DNA of 64,000 bases from Gottfriedia endophytica (GCF_017814275.1 NZ_JAGIYQ010000001.1:467515-531514), one strand, 5' to 3'. Shown: positions 47,331 through 56,702, counted from the stretch's first letter. Program-made: numbers and translations. The notes: generated by a model from the letters alone, not told the origin.

Positions 47331-47533
47331 ACTCTTTACTCAAAGATTGTTCTTTTAAGATTTTTAATTTTAATGACAGAAGTTGATTGGAGCGGAAGGT
47401 GGGAGACTCCTGTGGGAATAGCGGGAAGGCTGAGACCCCGCAGGCTTGCCGAGGAGGCTCAGCTCATGCCCCACTGAAAGCGAGCATCCTGGAGCGGAAA
47501 TCAACTTATCGCATTCTAAAATACTAACAAAGT
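47331..47533 (+). repeat. dispersed palindromic repeat family 1, copy H (variant arms)
   Basis: Plus orientation with arms GTTGATTGGAGCGG and GGAGCGGAAATCAAC around the consensus core CAGGCTTGCCGAGG. The left end (CTCTTTACTCAAAGATTG) is diverged. The right end ACTAACAAAGTTTAT abuts the stop codon of the DUF4177 gene. Confidence 0.88.
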
Positions 47534-47710
47534 TTATTCACTCAACTCTCTCTCAAATACTAGCTCAACATAATCATGACCAGATTGCCTTACACTTGAT
47601 TTCATTACTTGGTGTAATCTCCATCCACTCTTAGCATACGTTCCTACAACATCATAGTAATGACGATTTGTATTGTTTGTGTTCACTTTTACAGATTCAT
47701 ATTCAAACAA
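47534..47710 (-). CDS. DUF4177-like small protein (TTG start)
   Basis: A 58-residue protein on the minus strand that I translated by hand. It begins MFEYESVKVNTN, has DVVGTYAKSGWRLHQV in the middle, and ends DYVELVFERELSE. This matches the DUF4177 pattern (an opening aromatic-E-Y strand, a GW-R-L motif, and an ending Y-x-E-L-x-F-E-R). These are short alpha-beta proteins of unknown function. The start is TTG 47710 with GGGAGG 7 bases upstream. The gene is one of several TTG-start genes here. Its 3' end touches repeat copy H. Divergence from consensus is small and the frame is open throughout. Confidence 0.7.
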   Translation of the reverse strand: MFEYESVKVNTNNTNRHYYDVVGTYAKSGWRLHQVMKSSVRQSGHDYVELVFERELSE

Positions 47711-47821
47711 TGAAATACCTCCCTTACATGAGCATCCTTTCTATAATCTACCCTAAATTACAGGAAGATAACTTCATAATTAGTCATGAATTTTAAATTA
47801 ATTAAATAAAATATATTTTAG

Positions 47822-47857
47822 GCAAAAAAAATCCCGGGAATAAATTAATATTCCCGG
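47822..47857 (-). terminator. terminator of phoPR
   Basis: CCGGGAATA pairs with TATTCCCGG (47834-47857), and T8 follows on the minus strand. It lies about 95 bases after the phoR stop. Confidence 0.85.
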
Positions 47858-47952
47858 TTTAAAATTCAACACCTTGGATGAAGGGGTTTTCATCTATTAT
47901 TGTAACAAGCTTTTGTTAACATCGAATAAATACACTGTAAAAGGAATGTAAA

Positions 47953-49722
47953 TTATTGGATATTTTTCTTATTTAATGTCACGATGAAAGTTGTTCCTTG
48001 TCCAAGTTTGCTTTCCACTTCAATGTTTCCTTTGTGGGCTTCAACTAAATGCTTTACAATGGCTAATCCTAATCCAGTTCCTCCTGAATTTCGACTTCTA
48101 GCTTTATCCACACGATAAAACCTTTCGAAAATTCGAGGGATCTCTTCTTTTCCAATACCAACACCAGTATCACTTACACGAATGGAAACAGAGTTTTCAT
48201 TTTCTGAAGCTGTAATAAATACTTTGCCACCAGACTGAGTATATAAAAGTGCATTATCAATTAGATTAATAAATACTTGCTTTAAGCGAAGTGCATCTCC
48301 AGCAACGATTAGTGGATTTTTTATATAATTTTTAAATTCAATATTTTTCTCTTGTGCTTTTTGAGATAGCATTTGAAAAATCTCATCTATTACAGTCTGT
48401 AAATTCACTTTTGAAATCTCTAGTTTAAATCCTTGCTGTTCAATTTTTGATAGATCTAATAAATCTTGTATTAACGACTGCATTCGATCGCTCTCAGATA
48501 AGATAATCGATAAGAAGTTTTCACATAAAGCTTGGTCTTTCATCGCTCCATCAAGAAGCGTTTCTGTGAAACCTTTTATTGATGTAATAGGAGTTTTTAA
48601 CTCATGGGATACATTGGCAAAGAAATCTTTTCTTACTTGTTCAAGTTTCTTTAATTCCGTTATATCATGAAATACTAGGACAATTCCTTTCCATTCATGG
48701 TTGATCCCTATAATTGGAGCTCCATATACTTCAAAGTGTTTTCGTACAATTTTTAAAGGTAACACAATTTGTTTTCGAATTTTAATTTCTTTGAGAAAGA
48801 TTTGCTCAACAATTTCTATAATTTCGTGATGTTGAAATGCATCATGATACAATTCACCTTCAATAAAGCGTGCAGACACATTAAAAATTTCTTCATATGT
48901 GCGATTCACTAAATTAACAGTACCTCTACTATTAATCAAAACCACACCACTACCAATATTTTGAATTAATGTGTTTAAACGATCTTGTTGCATTTCTTGC
49001 TCTAAAGTCATCTTTTGAAGGTTTTTAGCAAGGACATTCATAGCCTCACTTAACGTACTTGTTGTGGCATCTTCTCTTGAATAGATTCTCGCTTTATAGT
49101 TCCCTTTTGCTAACTCCAATGCTACTTGAGTAATTTCATCAATTGGTCTAGAAAACTGATTTGAATAACGAATAATTAAAATAATCATTGTAAATATCGT
49201 TATACCAAGGAGAGAAAAAAGATACATCCAGAGACTTTTATATACGTCCTTAATTGAAGCAATTGAATAATTCACAAAAATATATTTCTTGTTTCCTTGT
49301 GGATCTTCTATCTGTTTGCCATATGTTCTCTGACCTGATGTACTATCTTTAATTAAAATTGAATTATTTTTATTCCCTAATTCTTTAAAAAATTTATTAC
49401 GTTGTGAATCACTTACGTTTATTTCTTTTCCATTCTTATTGGATGACGAAACAATTAATTTTTTGTGTTCGTCAAAAACAGATATAGACATTTTCAAATT
49501 ACGTGAAATATCTTTTATTGTCTCATTAAATCCTACTGTATCAGACAAAGAATCTTTCTCAATTAAAGTAGATAGTAAGTTAATCTCATTTTCTACCCTT
49601 AAATCGTAGCTTTTTAAATAAAAGCCTTTAAATGTTTGGCCAAGTACAATCCCTAATCCGATTAATACAACAATTACTATAGTACATAGTCCAATTAAAA
49701 GCTTCCGATTTAATTTACTCAT
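47953..49722 (-). CDS. phoR: phosphate sensor histidine kinase PhoR
   Basis: A 589-residue membrane histidine kinase for phosphate starvation. Transmembrane helices are at about 8-28 and 167-188, with an extracytoplasmic domain between (about 30-160). HAMP (YSNQFSRPIDEI onward), PAS (about 240-345), and the kinase core follow. The phosphoacceptor His is in FFANVSHELKTPITSIKGF, the N box is INLIDNALLYT, and the G boxes are DTGVGIGKEEIPRIFERFYRVD and GGTGLGLAIV. In B. subtilis, PhoR responds to wall teichoic acid intermediates. Its start overlaps the phoP stop by 8 bases (ATGAGTAA), so the two are translationally coupled. Confidence 0.95.
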   Translation of the reverse strand: MSKLNRKLLIGLCTIVIVVLIGLGIVLGQTFKGFYLKSYDLRVENEINLLSTLIEKDSLSDTVGFNETIKDISRNLKMSISVFDEHKKLIVSSSNKNGKEINVSDSQRNKFFKELGNKNNSILIKDSTSGQRTYGKQIEDPQGNKKYIFVNYSIASIKDVYKSLWMYLFSLLGITIFTMIILIIRYSNQFSRPIDEITQVALELAKGNYKARIYSREDATTSTLSEAMNVLAKNLQKMTLEQEMQQDRLNTLIQNIGSGVVLINSRGTVNLVNRTYEEIFNVSARFIEGELYHDAFQHHEIIEIVEQIFLKEIKIRKQIVLPLKIVRKHFEVYGAPIIGINHEWKGIVLVFHDITELKKLEQVRKDFFANVSHELKTPITSIKGFTETLLDGAMKDQALCENFLSIILSESDRMQSLIQDLLDLSKIEQQGFKLEISKVNLQTVIDEIFQMLSQKAQEKNIEFKNYIKNPLIVAGDALRLKQVFINLIDNALLYTQSGGKVFITASENENSVSIRVSDTGVGIGKEEIPRIFERFYRVDKARSRNSGGTGLGLAIVKHLVEAHKGNIEVESKLGQGTTFIVTLNKKNIQ

Positions 49723-50431
49723 CTAATCTTGGTTCCTCTAATTTATAACCTAATCCACGAATCGTTTTTATATAAACTGGTTTCTTAGTATCACGTTCAA
49801 TTTTTTCACGTAAATGACTAATATGAACATCAACAATTCGAGTATCTCCAGCAAAATCATAGTTCCAAACTGCACTTAGCAATTGATCTCTAGTTAGAAC
49901 TCTTCCTTTATTTTTAACTAAATAATATAACAGCTCAAATTCCTTTGGAGTAAGTTCTAGCTTTTCATCTGCAACATATGCCTCATAATATTCAGGTAAA
50001 ACTTTCAAATCAGCAATGCGAATGGCATCTGTTTCTTCTACTTGTTGTACAGGAGTTTCTACAATTTTACTTCTTCTTAAAATAGCTTTAACCCTAGCAA
50101 CAACTTCTCTTGGACTAAAAGGCTTCGTCATATAATCATCGGCACCTAATTCAAGCCCTAAAACTTTGTCAAATTCATCATCCTTAGCTGTTACCATTAA
50201 AATTGGCGTGACATTTCTTTGCAATCTTAATTCTTTGCAAACCTCCATACCATCTTTTTTTGGTAGCATTAGATCTAACACAATTAGATCAGGACGTTCA
50301 ATTTCAACCTTTGCCAGTGCCTCTTCTCCATCATTTGCCGACACGACTTCAAATCCTGCCTGCTCTAAATTAAATTTAATAAGCGTTAAGATATGTTCCT
50401 CATCATCAACTACTAAAATTTTGTTGCTCAT
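49715..50431 (-). CDS. phoP: phosphate response regulator PhoP
   Basis: A 238-residue OmpR-family response regulator partnered with PhoR. The receiver domain starts KILVVDDEEHILTLIKFNLEQAGF, with the phosphoacceptor Asp in IVLDLMLPKKDGMEV (about residue 53) and the conserved Lys in GADDYMTKPFSPREV. The winged-helix DNA-binding domain (about 135-232) has LTPKEFELLYYLVKNKGRVLTRDQLL and VDVHISHLREKIE. It activates or represses the Pho regulon under phosphate limitation. A MaoC-like gene lies upstream, separated by a terminator, so phoPR has its own promoter. The ribosome site is GGGGGGAAATA. Confidence 0.97.
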   Translation of the reverse strand: MSNKILVVDDEEHILTLIKFNLEQAGFEVVSANDGEEALAKVEIERPDLIVLDLMLPKKDGMEVCKELRLQRNVTPILMVTAKDDEFDKVLGLELGADDYMTKPFSPREVVARVKAILRRSKIVETPVQQVEETDAIRIADLKVLPEYYEAYVADEKLELTPKEFELLYYLVKNKGRVLTRDQLLSAVWNYDFAGDTRIVDVHISHLREKIERDTKKPVYIKTIRGLGYKLEEPRLDE

Positions 50432-50559
50432 TATTTCCCCCCAGATTATCGTTTGAAAACCTCATCCAAGTATCTTTTTCTATAGCACGACTCAGTACTA
50501 TCATACTAGAATTAAATAATACCGTAAAGAAATCCTCATGACTTATAAAATATTTTCCA

Positions 50560-50586
50560 TAAAAATAAGAGAGTTTATACACTCTC
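50560..50586 (-). terminator. terminator after the MaoC-like gene
   Basis: GAGAGT and ACTCTC form a short stem (50569-50586), followed by TTATTTTT on the minus strand. Confidence 0.65.
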
Positions 50587-50592
50587 CCGTTT

Positions 50593-51063
50593 TTAAAAAT
50601 TATCATATAATAAACTATTTGAAACCTCTAGCGTCGGTGGTACAACGATCAGTTTCCCTGAAGCAATTTGATTTTGCGCTTTGTTTAAAACGCTTACATT
50701 GATCGTAACTAACTTGTTTTCATTATCAATTGAATCAATCACAAAATGAATTGAGACTGTTTCATTATGATGGATATGTCCACTAAACTGTATCTCCATA
50801 TTCACTATATGTGATCCTGGTCCAGGTAAATGCTTTGTTACTGCAGATGAGATAACATTTGTTACTAACATACTTGGTACAATTGGTTTTTTGTATTTCG
50901 TTTGAGATGCGTAATTATATTGTGTATATAATGGATTTGTATCTCCTGTCATTGCTAGGTATAAGTAGATATGTTTTTCTTCAAAATGCTCAGTAATAAT
51001 CAACTTTTCTCCAACCGATAAGTCCTCAAGTTTACGACCATTTTTTATTTTCTTTGTTAACAT
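50593..51063 (-). CDS. MaoC-like hotdog-fold protein with altered catalytic motif
   Basis: A 156-residue hotdog-fold protein of the MaoC/R-hydratase group. The hydratase motif region reads YLYLAMTGDTNPLYTQYNYAS (about residues 33-52). Asp41 and the NP pair are kept, but the position that is His in active R-specific enoyl-CoA hydratases (G-D-x-N-P-x-H) is Tyr46. The rest fits the fold: VPSMLVTNVISSAVTKHLPGPGSHIVNMEIQFSG. It sits between mdh and phoP, a position I recall as conserved in B. cereus-type genomes, with orthologues that also lack the His. It may act in fatty-acyl binding or be a degenerate hydratase. Confidence 0.78.
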   Translation of the reverse strand: MLTKKIKNGRKLEDLSVGEKLIITEHFEEKHIYLYLAMTGDTNPLYTQYNYASQTKYKKPIVPSMLVTNVISSAVTKHLPGPGSHIVNMEIQFSGHIHHNETVSIHFVIDSIDNENKLVTINVSVLNKAQNQIASGKLIVVPPTLEVSNSLLYDNF

Positions 51064-51238
51064 ATGAACCCTCCATTCAATTGATAGATTGATACACTTA
51101 TTTTAAGTCTCTGTTAAATTAATTTTGATATTCATCAGAATGATCTCCTCGTTTTTTCGAAGAAGTGCATGGGATTATCCTTCTGAACAAACTATGTAGA
51201 AAAAAATATTAAAATTTAGCAGAGCCTATTTTAAAAAA

Positions 51239-51260
51239 ATTCGGGGAATACTCCCCGAAT
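51239..51260 (-). terminator. terminator after mdh
   Basis: ATTCGGGGA and TCCCCGAAT form a strong stem with a short loop, followed by T-rich minus-strand sequence (AATTTTTTTAAAATA). Confidence 0.85.
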
Positions 51261-51280
51261 TTTCTATTTCTTATTATAAT

Positions 51281-52219
51281 TTACGCTAAAACGTTCATTA
51301 CATTTTTTACTGCTACAACAGAACGGTCAAGAGCCTCTTTTTCACTCTCCGTCAACTCTAATTCAATAATTTGTTCGATACCGTTTCCACCAATAATTGT
51401 TGGAACTCCAAGGTAAATACCAGTATATCCATATTCACCTTCTAAGTACGCAATTGTAGGTAGTACGCGACGTTGGTCTTTTAAGATCGCTTCTACCATT
51501 TCTACTAATGAAGCAGCTGGCGCATAATATGCACTACCGTTTCCTAATAGATTTACAATTTCCCCGCCACCTTTACGTGTACGTTCAACAATCTCATCTA
51601 ATCGAGCTTTTGGAATTAGATTTTCTAACGGAATACCACCAGCGTATGAATAACGCACTAATGGTACCATTTCGTCGCCATGTCCACCTAATACAAATCC
51701 AGTAATATCTTTCACTGATAAATTTAATTCTTGTGCAATGAAAGTTCTGAAGCGAGCAGTATCAAGTACACCAGATTGTCCGATTACGCGATGTTTAGGG
51801 AAACCAGACTCTTTGTATACTGAATATGTCATAGCATCAACAGGATTTGTTAATACAACAATTGTACAATTAGGTGAATATTTAACAATCTCTTGTGTTA
51901 CTGATTTCATAATTTTTGAGTTTGTTGATACTAAATCATCACGACTCATTCCAGGTTTACGAGCTATACCAGCTGTAATTACTACTACATCTGAGTTTGC
52001 AGTCTCAGCATAGTCACTAGTACCAATGATGTTTGCATCGAACCCTTGAACAGGGCTTGCTTCAAGCATATCCAACGCTTTTCCCTTAGTAGGATTTTCT
52101 AATTGTGGAATATCAACGATTACAACATCACCTAGTTCTTTCTGAGCAAGTAAAAACGCTGTTGTTGCTCCTGTAAAACCAGCACCGACAACTGAGATTT
52201 TACGACGACGAATCGACAT
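51281..52219 (-). CDS. mdh: malate dehydrogenase
   Basis: A 312-residue lactate/malate dehydrogenase-fold enzyme that oxidises malate to oxaloacetate with NAD. The Rossmann motif is [19 protein letters not shown] (residues 8-26). Substrate-binding arginines lie in [12 protein letters not shown], and the catalytic His is in [16 protein letters not shown] (near 179). The residue after beta2 is Asp (VVIVDIPQ), which fits NAD use. The family length matches Bacillus Mdh. icd ends 61 bases upstream and citZ precedes it, so the citZ-icd-mdh block is intact. A GAGAGGAATTTTC site precedes the ATG. Confidence 0.97.
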   Translation of the reverse strand: MSIRRRKISVVGAGFTGATTAFLLAQKELGDVVIVDIPQLENPTKGKALDMLEASPVQGFDANIIGTSDYAETANSDVVVITAGIARKPGMSRDDLVSTNSKIMKSVTQEIVKYSPNCTIVVLTNPVDAMTYSVYKESGFPKHRVIGQSGVLDTARFRTFIAQELNLSVKDITGFVLGGHGDEMVPLVRYSYAGGIPLENLIPKARLDEIVERTRKGGGEIVNLLGNGSAYYAPAASLVEMVEAILKDQRRVLPTIAYLEGEYGYTGIYLGVPTIIGGNGIEQIIELELTESEKEALDRSVVAVKNVMNVLA

Positions 52220-52280
52220 GAAAATTCCTCTCCTTTTTGTAGCATAAAATATGCTTCTGTTTACACTCTATTGTATAAAC

Positions 52281-53561
52281 TTAAACAAGTACCGATTCCA
52301 TATTCTTAATTAATTCGTCGCCAAACTCTGAACATTTCACTTCAGTTGCTCCATCCATTAAACGAGCAAAATCGTATGTTACAACTTTTGATTCAATTGT
52401 ATTTTCCATTGATTTAATGATCATAGTTGCAGCTTCATTCCATCCCATATGTTCAAGCATTAATACACCTGAAAGAATAACTGAAGATGGATTTACTTTA
52501 TCTAGGCCAGCATATTTTGGAGCAGTTCCATGAGTTGCTTCGAAAATAGCATGTCCAGTTTCATAGTTAATGTTAGCACCAGGAGCGATACCGATTCCAC
52601 CAACTTGTGCAGCTAGTGCATCAGAGATATAATCTCCATTTAAATTCATTGTTGCAACAACATCAAACTCACGTGGTCTAGTTAAGATTTGTTGTAAGAA
52701 GATATCAGCAATGCTATCTTTTACTAAAATTTTACCAGCTTTTTCAGCTTCTTCCATTGCTTTATTCGCAGCATCTTTACCTTGTGCTTCTACGATGCGA
52801 TCATACTCAGCCCATGTAAATACTTTATCGCCAAATTCTTTTTCAGCAACTTCGTATCCCCAGTTTTTGAATGCACCTTCAGTAAACTTCATAATGTTAC
52901 CTTTATGAACAATTGTTAAAGACTTACGATTTTCTTGAATTGCATAGTTTAATGCAGCACGTACAAGACGTTTTGTTCCTTCTTCAGATATTGGTTTAAT
53001 ACCGATACCAGAAGTTTCAGGGAAACGGATTTTTTTAACACCCATTTCTTCTTGAAGGAAAGCAATTACTTTCTTAACAGCATCTGTACCATTTTCATAC
53101 TCAATACCAGCATAGATATCTTCTGTATTCTCACGGAAAATAACCATATCTGTATCTTCTGGACGTTTAACTGGAGAAGGTACTCCTTCAAAATAACGTA
53201 CAGGACGTAAGCAAACAAATAAATCTAACTCTTGACGTAAAGCAACGTTTAATGAACGAATACCTCCGCCAACTGGAGTTGTTAATGGCCCTTTAATTGC
53301 CATCATATATTCACTAATAGTATCTAAAGTTTCTTGTGGAAGCCACTCACCAGTTTGTTTAAATGCTTTTTCACCAGCTAAAACTTCTTTCCAAACAATT
53401 TTACGAGAACCATTATAAGCTTTTTCAACCGCAGCATCTAAAACACGTGAAGCTGATGCCCAAATGTCTGGTCCAGTTCCATCGCCTTCAATAAATGGCA
53501 CAATTGGATTATTTGGAACTTGTAATTTCCCATTTTGTAAAGTTATTTTTTCTCCTTGCAT
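52281..53561 (-). CDS. icd: isocitrate dehydrogenase (NADP)
   Basis: A 426-residue NADP-dependent isocitrate dehydrogenase of the bacterial homodimeric type. The phosphorylatable-Ser/substrate loop is [41 protein letters not shown], the Lys in [13 protein letters not shown], and [27 protein letters not shown] (metal Asp) follow. The cofactor site is [24 protein letters not shown]. The length equals the Bacillus enzyme. citZ ends 140 bases upstream. The gap between them has a hairpin (AAGAGGG/CCCTCTT, 53615-53638) that may affect mRNA processing. GGGGGGTC precedes the ATG. Confidence 0.97.
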   Translation of the reverse strand: MQGEKITLQNGKLQVPNNPIVPFIEGDGTGPDIWASASRVLDAAVEKAYNGSRKIVWKEVLAGEKAFKQTGEWLPQETLDTISEYMMAIKGPLTTPVGGGIRSLNVALRQELDLFVCLRPVRYFEGVPSPVKRPEDTDMVIFRENTEDIYAGIEYENGTDAVKKVIAFLQEEMGVKKIRFPETSGIGIKPISEEGTKRLVRAALNYAIQENRKSLTIVHKGNIMKFTEGAFKNWGYEVAEKEFGDKVFTWAEYDRIVEAQGKDAANKAMEEAEKAGKILVKDSIADIFLQQILTRPREFDVVATMNLNGDYISDALAAQVGGIGIAPGANINYETGHAIFEATHGTAPKYAGLDKVNPSSVILSGVLMLEHMGWNEAATMIIKSMENTIESKVVTYDFARLMDGATEVKCSEFGDELIKNMESVLV

Positions 53562-53614
53562 ATAAGTGACCCCCCATTAAAATTAAAAAATAATTTAAAC
53601 ACGTACCCATATTT

Positions 53615-53638
53615 AAGAGGGAGAAATTTCCCCCTCTT
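53615..53638 (-). other. intercistronic hairpin between citZ and icd
   Basis: AAGAGGG pairs CCCTCTT with an AAATTT-type centre. No T run follows, so it may be an mRNA stabiliser or processing site rather than a terminator. Confidence 0.5.
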
Positions 53639-53701
53639 ATATTTTAACACTATTAATTGAAGATTAAATACTATTTTAACATTCAGAAGAAAAAACTAGT
53701 A

Positions 53702-54820
53702 TTATCCTCTTTGCTCAATTGGAATATATGAATTTTTATCTGGTCCTACATAATCTGCGCGTGGACGGATAATACGATTGTTTTCATATTGTTCTAGAAT
53801 ATGAGCAACCCATCCAGAAGTACGACTTACAGCAAAGATTGGTGTAAATAAATCATGCTCAATTCCTAAACAATGGTAAACAGATGCAGAGTAGAAATCT
53901 ACATTAGGTGGAATATTTTTTTGTTTAGTAACGATATTTTCAATTTTTTCAGACATCGCGTACCATTTAGGTTCGCCAGTAATTTGACATAATTGACGAG
54001 ACATTTCTCTTAAATGTTTTGCACGTGGATCTCCACCACGGTATACGCGGTGACCAAATCCCATAATTTTTTTCTTATTATCCATTTTCTCTTGAACGTA
54101 AGCTTCTACATTTTCAAGTTCGCCAATTTCCATTAGCATTTTCATAACACCTTCATTCGCGCCACCGTGTAATGGCCCTTTTAGGGCACCTATAGCTGCA
54201 GCCATACCTGAATACATATCAGATAAAGTAGCTACACAAACACGTGCTGTAAATGTAGATGCATTTAACTCATGGTCTGCATGAAGAACTAGTGCCTTAT
54301 TAAAAGCTTCTTCTGCAAGTTCATTTGGAACTTCTCCATTTAGCATATATAGGAAGTTTGAAGCATAAGATAGATCTTTTCGAGGAGCGACAGGTTCTTG
54401 CCCTTTACGAATTCGAGAAAACGCTGTCACAAAAGTTGAAATTTTTGCTTGTAATTCAATTGCTTTTTGATAGTTTGATTGTGTATCCATTTTTTCAGCA
54501 TTTGGATCATATAGACCCAACATAGACATACCCGTACGTAATACTGACATTGGATGATTATCTTTTAAATTTGTATTTTTTAAGAATGTAATTATCCCTT
54601 CTGGTAATTCAGCATTCTCTGCTAATTGAGCTGTTAACTCTTCTAATTGTTGTTTAGTTGGTAATTTACGGTGCCATAATAAATAGACAACTTCTTCAAA
54701 GCTAGCAAATTCCGCAAGCTCGTCAATCCCAATTCCAACATAAGTTAATGTATCATCAATAATTGAACTAATTGAAGTTGTAGCAGCTACTACTCCCTCT
54801 AAACCACTTTTAACTGTCAT
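53702..54820 (-). CDS. citZ: citrate synthase
   Basis: A 372-residue type II citrate synthase condensing oxaloacetate and acetyl-CoA. Catalytic residues are visible in LHADHELNASTFTARV (His near 187), MGFGHRVYRGGDPRAKHL (His near 226), and VDFYSASVYHCLGI (Asp near 276). The C-terminal arginine region VAHILEQYENNRIIRPRADYVGP is conserved. In B. subtilis, CitZ is the main citrate synthase and is controlled by CcpC and CcpA. Here the promoter carries four ATCTGATATT-like motifs. GGAGAGGG lies ahead of the ATG. icd and mdh follow on the same strand. Confidence 0.97.
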   Translation of the reverse strand: MTVKSGLEGVVAATTSISSIIDDTLTYVGIGIDELAEFASFEEVVYLLWHRKLPTKQQLEELTAQLAENAELPEGIITFLKNTNLKDNHPMSVLRTGMSMLGLYDPNAEKMDTQSNYQKAIELQAKISTFVTAFSRIRKGQEPVAPRKDLSYASNFLYMLNGEVPNELAEEAFNKALVLHADHELNASTFTARVCVATLSDMYSGMAAAIGALKGPLHGGANEGVMKMLMEIGELENVEAYVQEKMDNKKKIMGFGHRVYRGGDPRAKHLREMSRQLCQITGEPKWYAMSEKIENIVTKQKNIPPNVDFYSASVYHCLGIEHDLFTPIFAVSRTSGWVAHILEQYENNRIIRPRADYVGPDKNSYIPIEQRG

Positions 54821-54872
54821 GTTTTCCCTCTCCTTTGCGTGAAAAATTCCCCAAACCCTAGTTGTTTATATA

Positions 54873-54962
54873 ATCTGATATTTACCCCATAAAAAATATC
54901 AGATGTATGTAGAAAGGTATCCTACTATCTGATATTATAAACAATAATCTGACTTTTGTGAA
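54873..54962 (-). promoter_or_regulatory. citZ promoter with four ATCTGATATT-type motifs
   Basis: TTCACA (-35, 54962-54957) and TATAAT (-10, 54939-54934) have 17-base spacing. Motifs are at 54947-54953 (ATCTGAC, partial), 54927-54936, 54894-54904 (opposite orientation) and 54873-54883. Centre spacings are about 19, 32 and 21 bases, the last two near whole helical turns. Which regulator binds is unknown. Confidence 0.6.
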
Positions 54963-54998
54963 TGAAAACAATTTATTAAAATATATTTAACTTTTATA

Positions 54999-55457
54999 TT
55001 ACTTGATAAAATCCACTAATTTTATGAATACATATGCAATTCCTGCACCAATTAACGGGCCTACAGCAACCCCTTTAAAAACAGCAACAGACAGAACAGT
55101 ACCTAAAACAAGAGCTGCAGTAATTTGAGGATCAGAAGCTAGTAATTGCACACCATTTTTTGCTAATAGGGCAACTAGAATTCCTGAAATCAATGCAATC
55201 CATGCTACTGGTGTCTTCAGCGCATCAAAAAGATGTTTAAATCCTATTTCACCCGTTGCAATCGGTACTAATACTGCTATCGTAATGACAGTAACTCCCA
55301 AATTGATCCCTTTACTTTGTAGATAAGGGAATGCTTTAACACTAATAGGAGTAAGCTTTATAATAATTAATATGACAATGGCGATTATTAATGAGTTATT
55401 TTTTGCAACAAATCCAATTAATAATAGTAGTAATAAAAACATCATAGATTCACTCAA
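54999..55457 (-). CDS. ytwI: DUF441-family membrane protein (YtwI-like), TTG start
   Basis: A 152-residue integral membrane protein of the DUF441/YtwI family. Four helices are evident: MFLLLLLLIGFVAKNNSLIIA at the N-terminus, LGVTVITIAVLVPIATG, AWIALISGILVALLAKNG, and the conserved C-terminal GVAVGPLIGAGIAYVFIKLV. I start at TTG 55457, 9 bases after GAGAGG; an in-frame ATG at 55499 would add a polar stretch ahead of the ribosome site. The function is unknown. It is upstream of citZ on the same strand and divergent from ytvI, as remembered from B. subtilis. Confidence 0.85.
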   Translation of the reverse strand: MSESMMFLLLLLLIGFVAKNNSLIIAIVILIIIKLTPISVKAFPYLQSKGINLGVTVITIAVLVPIATGEIGFKHLFDALKTPVAWIALISGILVALLAKNGVQLLASDPQITAALVLGTVLSVAVFKGVAVGPLIGAGIAYVFIKLVDFIK

Positions 55458-55586
55458 TTTTCTACTTCCTCTCACTATACTAAATGCATAAATTTCCAAG
55501 TATAATTACTATTATAGAAAAATATTTCTTATTAGAATATAATGTACATAATACCATATTTTCCAAAAAATAAAGGGAGATATCAA

Positions 55587-56702
55587 ATGAATAAACAGTT
55601 GCTTTGGAGTATTGCTAGGTTACTATTCATTATTTTAAGTACTATTGGCGGAATATTCATAATCCTATTTATAGCAAAGTTAACGTATCCATTTATTATT
55701 GCCTTCTTAATTGCATTTTTATTAAACCCTTTGGTCAATTTGTTAAATTTTCGATTTAAAATACATAGGGGAATTGCCGTTTTTATTTCGATTGTCATAG
55801 TCATTGCTGGCTTAGTTGGCATCCTAACTTTACTAGTAACAGAAATCATTGCCGGTTCAAATTATTTAATTCAAGTTGTACCAGACAACTTCGAAAAAAT
55901 TATTTCCTTTGTTCAAGACATGGTAACTGGAAAACTCCTGCCTTTGTATGATGTTTTATCTCATAAATACAGTCAATTAGGTATCGGACAACAAGATACC
56001 ATTCGATCAAATATTCAGTCGATCGGAAATTCTATTATTGATTTTGGTAAAACAATTTTAACTGGTGTGTTAAATGGCATAACAGTTTTTATTACGCTAT
56101 TACCAAATACCGCAACAGTTTTAGTGATTTCATTACTTTCCACATTCTTTATAAGCAAAGATTGGTTTAAACTAAAAGAAAGAATAGAAAATAAAACACC
56201 AGAACGGATAAAAGGCTATGCTATTTTCATTTTTGCCGATTTACGAAAAGCTTTTTTTGGGTATATCCGTGCTCATTTAACATTAATTTCAATTACAACC
56301 GTTATTGTACTAATTGGATTATTAATTCTACGAATACCTTTTGCAGTAACAATTGCTCTAATCATTGGTTTTGCAGATTTACTACCTTATCTAGGTACAG
56401 GTACAATTTTTGTCCCATGGATTTTATACACTTTCTTAACAAGTGACTTCTCATTAACGATTGGTCTTTCAATTCTTTTTGCAGTAGTTATTATTTCAAG
56501 ACAAGTGATGGAACCAAAAATTATTTCATCAAATATTGGACTAAATCCCTTACCGACGCTAATCGCTTTATTTGTCGGATTTAAGCTCTTAGGTTTTTTA
56601 GGACTAATTTTAGGTCCTGTAACTCTTGTCATTTTTTCGACACTTTATCGAGCTAATGTATTTCATGAAATTTGGAATTATGTTGTTGGAAAGAAAGAGT
56701 AA
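55587..56702 (+). CDS. ytvI: sporulation integral membrane protein YtvI (AI-2E/PerM family)
   Basis: A 371-residue polytopic membrane protein of the AI-2E transporter (PerM) family. Two N-terminal helices (LLFIILSTIGGIFIILFI and PFIIAFLIAFLLNPLV) are followed by more helices, the family signature LIIGFADLLPYLGTGTIFVPWIL near residue 275, and PKIISSNIGLNPLPTLIALFVGFKLLGFLGLILGPV at the end. The ytvI name denotes a sporulation-associated member; its substrate is unknown. ATG 55587 follows AAGGGAGATATCA, while the in-frame ATG at 55542 has no ribosome site. It is divergent from ytwI. Confidence 0.88.
   Translation: MNKQLLWSIARLLFIILSTIGGIFIILFIAKLTYPFIIAFLIAFLLNPLVNLLNFRFKIHRGIAVFISIVIVIAGLVGILTLLVTEIIAGSNYLIQVVPDNFEKIISFVQDMVTGKLLPLYDVLSHKYSQLGIGQQDTIRSNIQSIGNSIIDFGKTILTGVLNGITVFITLLPNTATVLVISLLSTFFISKDWFKLKERIENKTPERIKGYAIFIFADLRKAFFGYIRAHLTLISITTVIVLIGLLILRIPFAVTIALIIGFADLLPYLGTGTIFVPWILYTFLTSDFSLTIGLSILFAVVIISRQVMEPKIISSNIGLNPLPTLIALFVGFKLLGFLGLILGPVTLVIFSTLYRANVFHEIWNYVVGKKE

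Noticed and set aside
47446-47634. 62-codon plus-strand ORF
   Set aside because: It is antisense to the better-supported DUF4177-like gene and starts in repeat copy H.
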